The notes beneath the pieces were generated by a model. It saw only the letters and a program-made list of their open reading frames with translations. It was not told where the DNA came from and searched no databases. Below, one piece after another: positions 13,585 through 17,329 of a stretch of 17,329 nt of DNA. Positions within the stretch are counted from its first letter, which is position 1; the number at the start of each line of letters is the position of its first letter. The translations under genes and the position numbers were made by a program. Source of the DNA: Lentisphaerota bacterium (GTDB lineage Bacteria > Verrucomicrobiota > Kiritimatiellia > RFP12 > UBA3636); assembly GCA_022837245.1 (NCBI GenBank), contig JALHHX010000033.1, positions 1 to 17,329 on the forward strand, in the 5' to 3' direction.

Positions 13585-14027
13585 TCATCAGCAAGAAAAC
13601 ATCTAGTGAAGCTGAGACAAGGGCCTTCGCCAAAAAGCTTGTGGGCGTTTTCGGCCCGAAGGCTTTCTACGCGCTCCGCGGAGACTTGGGTGCCGGGAAG
13701 ACGTGCTTCGTCCAGGGGCTTGCCGCCGCGCTGGGAATAAAGGATGCCGTATGCAGCCCCACATTCACAATCGTGAACGAATATACGAACGCAAAAGGGG
13801 TGCGTCTGATCCACGTCGATCTGTACCGCATTTCGGGACCGGAGGACTTGGATTCGATCGGCTGGGACGACTATCTTGATTCCGGCGACGCCATGGCCGT
13901 GGAATGGCCTGGGCGCGCTGGCGGGGAACTTCCCGCGCGGGCAATTCTGGTGGAGATCGCGATCGGATCCACGCCCGACGAACGCCTGTTCACGGTCACT
14001 CCACCTGAAGATAAAAACGCGGCATGA
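13581..14027 (+). CDS. tsaE: tRNA threonylcarbamoyladenosine biosynthesis ATPase TsaE
   Basis: TsaE is the small ATPase that works with TsaB and TsaD to make t6A at position 37 of ANN-decoding tRNAs. The 148-residue protein carries Walker A GDLGAGKT (34-41), the family motif SPTFTIVNEY (59-68), HVDLYR (78-83) and VEWPGRAG (107-114, usually VEWPE/D). Length is normal. The ATG at 13581 is chosen because AAGGAGG (13564-13570) lies 10 nt upstream; a GTG at 13572 would sit next to that site. It overlaps thiL by ATGA at its start and the kinase fusion by ATGA at its end, so all three genes should be translationally coupled. Confidence 0.92.
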   Translation: MIISKKTSSEAETRAFAKKLVGVFGPKAFYALRGDLGAGKTCFVQGLAAALGIKDAVCSPTFTIVNEYTNAKGVRLIHVDLYRISGPEDLDSIGWDDYLDSGDAMAVEWPGRAGGELPARAILVEIAIGSTPDERLFTVTPPEDKNAA

Positions 14028-16156
14028 AAACCATAGGAGAAATTTCTGCCGAAACTTTGAAGGCGGCAATGGAGGCTCCCGGGGCGGCTGTGCTCCAGAA
14101 GGGCCGCAACCTGACTGTTCGCACCACATTGCGGCTTGCCGACGGCACTGACGCCGAAGTGGTCATCAAGCGATTCCCTCCGCCGTCGCCTCTGCGCATC
14201 TGCTTGAACGCAGTGCGCGGTGTCAAGGGCAAGGCCATGCGTTCCTATCTCGCCTCGAAACACCTTTTCGACCGCAACCGCGATTCCACGCCCGAGCCTA
14301 TCTGCGCGGTAGAGTCGGGGACACCAAAAGCTCCTGGCGAAAGCTGGTTCGTGTCCCGCTACGCGCACGACATGGTCAGCTTTAAGAAAAAGCTTATCGA
14401 CCTTTACGCCGCCAACGGACCATGCCCCGATTTGATGAGGCTGCTGCAGGTCGTGGCGGAGAGCTGCGCACGGATGCACGACTCGGGTTTCATGCACCGC
14501 GATTTGGGCAACCAGAACATAATGCTGACGTACGATGGAGGGCGCAGCGACCCGAAAGTGCTGTTCATAGACCTCAACCGCAGCCGCACTTACAATGGGC
14601 CGCTATCCACGCCGCGGCGTGCGCGTGACATCTCGCGGATCGACCTGCCATCCGACTTGCTTCGGGTTTTCCTCCTGATGTACTGGCGCGGTGCCGTGCC
14701 GCCAGAACCGTTCCTCCGCCGCGAGCGTCTGTGCCGCCGCGCATATGCGTTTCACTGCGCCACGCGGAAACTCCGCCACCCGCTGCGCAGAAGCACGCCA
14801 GATCCCGAAGGCGAATACCCGCCACCACGCGACATCTGGATATGGGATCCGCGATCCGAACAGGCCATCTCCACGCTGCGCAAAAAAGACCGTCATAAAC
14901 TCCAGTCGGTTTCGCGCGTGACAGCCCCCTTGTCGGCGATCCTGCGCAAGGGCACGATGTACGAGAAAAACAGGCGCTATTTTAAAAGCATTTCCTTTGA
15001 GCGGCCAGTGCTGTCGTTCGCGGAGCGCGTATTCGTCTCTTTATCCGCCGATCCAGACCGCCTTGATAAAGAGCTTCTCTGGCTAGCGAATCTTGGCTGT
15101 ATCGGCGTGCATGTGCGCATGTACGCCCACGACCCGGTGGAAGTGACAGACTTCAAGAAACACGCAGTGCGCCGTCTTAAAAGCCTAAACTACGCCGTGG
15201 CGATTTCGCTTGTGCAGGATCGCCGCACGGCGAAAGATCCTGGCGAATGGTTTGAGTTTTGCGACGGAGTTCTTCACGACATCCACAAAGAAGTGATTTG
15301 GGTGGAATACCTTCACGCCGTCAACCGTGTCAAGTGGGGCATTTGGAGCTTTGACGAACTGGAGGCGATGCTCGCTGTAATTCCCGCCCTTGCCTCGAAA
15401 TACGAAGATGTGACTTTCATCGGACCGTCCGTGATCGATTTCGAATGGGACTACCTTGCCGCCGCCCTGGCGCGATTCCCGGCGGACGCGAATATTGGGG
15501 CGCTGTCCGCACATCTTTACGTTGACCGGCGCGGCGCGCCCGAATCGTATCAGGGGCATTTCAACGCCATCGGAAAATTGCAGCTATATCGTGCCATGGC
15601 GCTCTCGACTGGCAACTTCCAGGATCATCTCATCGTATCCGAATTCAACTGGCCTTTGCAGAACACTCGAGAATGGTCGCCCGTAGGGTCGCCTTACGTT
15701 TCACCGGGCCCGCGCCACAACGACCCGAGTGTGTCTGAAAAGGACGCCGCGGCATACACCATGCGCTACATATTCCTGGGTCTTTGTTCGGGGCTTGCCG
15801 ACTCAATGGTCTTCTGGTCGTTGGCGGCACATGGATTCGGGCTTGTCGACCCAGGCGCAAAACCGGATGCGGAGTGGCGCGGGAGGGCGGCGTTCAAGGC
15901 CCTGCGCTTCTTCTTCCGGCTTTTCAAACACGGACATTACACCAAGGCGATTCTGACCGGTGAAAAGGAAGCATGGGCCTTCCAGTTCGTTTCGGGCGAG
16001 GGCGACAATATTCTTGTCGCGTGGTCGTCCGCTAAACCCGGCAAGCACCAGCCCATGCCCCAGATTCCCTTCAAACACACCAAAGTCTACAACATGTGCG
16101 GCGAGGAGACTCTCCTCTCTTCACACCTGGACCCCGAGCCGATCTACATAACCTGA
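14024..16156 (+). CDS. Fusion of WaaP/InaA-type lipopolysaccharide-kinase domain with a TIM-barrel glycoside-hydrolase-like domain
   Basis: The 710-residue protein has two parts. Residues about 25-260 are a small protein-kinase-fold domain of the Kdo/WaaP-RIO1-InaA type: VVIK with Lys49, catalytic HRDLGNQN (158-165) with Asp160 and Asn165, and FIDLN with Asp183 as the metal-binding aspartate. Residues about 325-710 resemble a clan-A (beta/alpha)8 glycosidase: LLWLANLGCIGVHVRMY, IWVEYLHAVNRVKWG (425-439), and VSEFNWPL (538-545) where Glu540 would be the nucleophile. The usual Asn-Glu acid/base pair is not evident; Asn434-Arg435 occupies the likely place. No signal peptide or membrane segment is seen, so it is predicted to be cytoplasmic or at the inner face. 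Role unknown; phosphorylation and processing of an envelope glycolipid or polysaccharide precursor is an inference. It ends the thiL-tsaE operon. Confidence 0.7.
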   Translation: MKTIGEISAETLKAAMEAPGAAVLQKGRNLTVRTTLRLADGTDAEVVIKRFPPPSPLRICLNAVRGVKGKAMRSYLASKHLFDRNRDSTPEPICAVESGTPKAPGESWFVSRYAHDMVSFKKKLIDLYAANGPCPDLMRLLQVVAESCARMHDSGFMHRDLGNQNIMLTYDGGRSDPKVLFIDLNRSRTYNGPLSTPRRARDISRIDLPSDLLRVFLLMYWRGAVPPEPFLRRERLCRRAYAFHCATRKLRHPLRRSTPDPEGEYPPPRDIWIWDPRSEQAISTLRKKDRHKLQSVSRVTAPLSAILRKGTMYEKNRRYFKSISFERPVLSFAERVFVSLSADPDRLDKELLWLANLGCIGVHVRMYAHDPVEVTDFKKHAVRRLKSLNYAVAISLVQDRRTAKDPGEWFEFCDGVLHDIHKEVIWVEYLHAVNRVKWGIWSFDELEAMLAVIPALASKYEDVTFIGPSVIDFEWDYLAAALARFPADANIGALSAHLYVDRRGAPESYQGHFNAIGKLQLYRAMALSTGNFQDHLIVSEFNWPLQNTREWSPVGSPYVSPGPRHNDPSVSEKDAAAYTMRYIFLGLCSGLADSMVFWSLAAHGFGLVDPGAKPDAEWRGRAAFKALRFFFRLFKHGHYTKAILTGEKEAWAFQFVSGEGDNILVAWSSAKPGKHQPMPQIPFKHTKVYNMCGEETLLSSHLDPEPIYIT

Positions 16157-16182
16157 AGGTACGGTTAAGATTTTATCCTCCT

Positions 16183-16483
16183 CCTGCGTGCAGTCCTTTG
16201 CCCGCGGACTTCCTTACGCCGACAGCCTCTGCGCTTCGCTTGCCCACGGCGGAATACCGCCTTCCCTCGCCGCGAGTGAGGCGTGGCTAATTGGAATGCT
16301 GGAACCATGGAATGTTGGAATAATAGCCATAAGGCTTATACTCCGCATGCCTCCATCTAAGAAGTCACCCTCGTGGGCCTAGTCCTCTGTCACAGCTCGA
16401 ATTGGAGGGCGCCAGGCCTCTGCCGCGCGTTGCGTTGCACGTGCCACGCATCCAGCGAACGTTAGTGAGCGCATCGGCGAGTT
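16183..16483. repeat. Dispersed intergenic repeat, copy B
   Basis: Block 1 at 16183-16284 and block 2 at 16401-16483 match copy A at 8151-8251 and 8403-8482, in the same order and orientation. The intervening 116 bp differ and contain TGGAATG repeated at 16292 and 16309. Like copy A, it starts just after the stop of the last gene of an operon. Confidence 0.7.
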
Positions 16484-16604
16484 GTCTCTGCCGTACGGAT
16501 TGGTTTACACAAACAGCACTAGAGATGTCTATGATGATCTGCCGCCCGAATGCTCGGCGGAAGATGTGCTAGACTGGCATAACAACGAATTCAAGCGTTA
16601 TTAG
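16484..16604 (+). pseudogene. Possible 3' remnant of a protein gene
   Basis: A frame ending in TAG at 16602-16604 reads GLVYTNSTRDVYDDLPPEC then SAEDVLDWHNNEFKRY. Its acidic and aromatic composition looks like a genuine protein C-terminus, unlike the arginine/alanine-rich shadows elsewhere. The frame stays open back to 16383 but has no ATG or GTG, and everything before about 16484 is repeat copy B. I infer a gene whose 5' part was lost or replaced at the repeat boundary. I do not recognise the family. Confidence 0.35.
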
Positions 16605-16747
16605 AATCCCGGACTTTCCCCATTTTCCCCTCGGCTTATTGCTTGAATAGCAGAGAGTCATAACCAGCGGTCTGCCTTTGCTATGGTGTTATATGCCTGC
16701 GGCACACGGTGCGCACAAGCCCCTAAAAAAACCATTTAGTCATGCCG
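16605..16747. other. Spacer between gene remnant and tandem array
   Basis: No coding or RNA feature is recognised; the stretch is mixed composition with a short A-run at 16725-16731. Confidence 0.3.
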
Positions 16748-17259
16748 AAAGGTACGGTGGCAGGGTTCCAACACAGTCACACGTGATTATTGTAATCCCG
16801 TGATTTTACGCAAGATTACGGCGGCAGGGTCTCCACCCTGCCAAGTGTGATTATTGTAATCCCGTGTTTTTACGCAAGATTACGGTGGATGGGTTTCCTC
16901 TCTGCCAAGTGTGATTATTGTAATCCCGTGATTTTTCACAAGATTACGGCGGCAGGGTCTCCACCCTGCCATGTGTGATTATTGTAATTCCCTGATCCCG
17001 CGCAAGATTACGGCGGCAGGGTCTCCACCCTGCCACGCGGGATTATTGTAATCTTGCAATTCCATGCAAGATTACGGCGGCAGGGTCTCCACCCTGCCAC
17101 GCGGGATTATTGTAATCTTGCAATTCCATGCAAGATTACGGTGGCAGGGTTCCAACACAGCCACACGTGATTATTGTAATCCCGTGTTTTTACGCAAGAT
17201 TACGGCGTATGGGTTCCAACACAGCCACACGTGATTATTGTAATCCCGTGTTTTTTCAC
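16748..17259. repeat. Tandem array of eight 64-bp units with two hairpins per period
   Basis: Units start at 16748, 16812, 16876, 16940, 17004, 17068, 17132 and 17196, exactly 64 bp apart; a ninth breaks off after AAGATTAC (17260-17267). Units 5 and 6 are identical; units 1 and 7 are closely alike. Hairpin 1 is GGCAGGGT, CTCC, ACCCTGCC (16823-16842 in unit 2), replaced in units 7 and partly 1 by a longer-loop GTGGC/GCCAC-type pairing. Hairpin 2 spans unit junctions, best as GTAATCTTGCA, ATTCCA, TGCAAGATTAC (17112-17139). GATTATTGTAAT is invariant in every unit. No protein is supported. Confidence 0.9.
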
Positions 17260-17329
17260 AAGATTACAATAAACGACTCGGACTCCAGCGCAATAGTCCC
17301 GCGAGGGAACCGCAGTTGCGGCGAGTAAA
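17260..17329. other. Right edge after the array
   Basis: Begins with the broken ninth unit (AAGATTAC) and then leaves the repeat pattern. No gene is recognisable in the remaining bases. Confidence 0.3.

Noticed and set aside
12612..14129. Long minus-strand frame opposite thiL and tsaE
   Set aside because: It overlaps two well-supported plus-strand genes and its Ser/Arg/Pro-rich translation is a typical GC-rich shadow.
16748..17267. CRISPR array
   Set aside because: The whole 64-bp period is repeated with no unique spacers, two adjacent units are identical, and no cas gene is nearby.
17128..17328. Small protein from the array edge
   Set aside because: The frame reads across tandem repeats and their flank; it has no ribosome site and no protein-like composition.
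1..17329. tRNA or rRNA genes
   Set aside because: No cloverleaf, CCA-ending acceptor stem or conserved rRNA segment was recognised on either strand by eye.

Overview
The window looks like a chromosomal segment from a fermentative, strictly anaerobic Gram-negative bacterium of the PVC group. Kiritimatiellae/Lentisphaeria-like Verrucomicrobiota is my best guess. The reasons are an [FeFe]-hydrogenase locus, Pmp-like beta-helix secretion, a sulfatase-like lipoprotein, a WaaP/InaA-type kinase and many GC-rich dispersed hairpins. The taxonomy is inference; no rRNA or tRNA marker is present.

Layout. 1-310: non-coding, with a hairpin and a possible leftward promoter. 311-1939 (-): lipoprotein with a degenerate sulfatase-like domain and C-terminal TPRs. 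1940-2155: divergent promoter region. 2156-8104 (+): compact four-gene operon of a two-CBS-domain protein, a HydC/NuoE-like [2Fe-2S] subunit, a 1046-residue HydB/NuoF-like subunit fused to a GltD/NfnB-like FAD/NAD(P)H module, and catalytic [FeFe]-hydrogenase HydA. 8105-8911: non-coding, with a hairpin, copy A of a dispersed repeat, a palindrome, a promoter and a leader element. 8912-11185 (+): secreted Pmp-like beta-helix protein. 11266-12318 (-): Gfo/Idh/MocA oxidoreductase, convergent with the previous gene across a shared hairpin. 12619-16156 (+): thiL, tsaE and a kinase/TIM-barrel fusion, all joined by ATGA overlaps. 16157-17329: repeat copy B, a possible gene remnant, and a tandem array of eight 64-bp units.

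How the genes work together. The hydrogenase operon should encode a soluble HydABC-type complex exchanging electrons among H2, ferredoxin and pyridine nucleotides. The fused GltD-like module adds a second flavin/nucleotide site, probably NADP(H), so NADH, NADPH, ferredoxin and H2 pools may be coupled in one complex. The CBS protein is a plausible energy-state sensor for it. The thiL-tsaE-kinase operon combines thiamine diphosphate synthesis, tRNA t6A modification and an unexplained kinase/glycosidase-like fusion.

The most notable unexplained signals are: (i) the HydB-GltD fusion; (ii) a related promoter plus leader hairpin in front of both the hydrogenase operon and the beta-helix gene, with pairing-preserving changes; (iii) two promoters whose -10 box lies exactly 7 nt before the start codon, suggesting leaderless mRNAs; (iv) the kinase/TIM-barrel fusion; (v) the 64-bp array with two hairpins per period.
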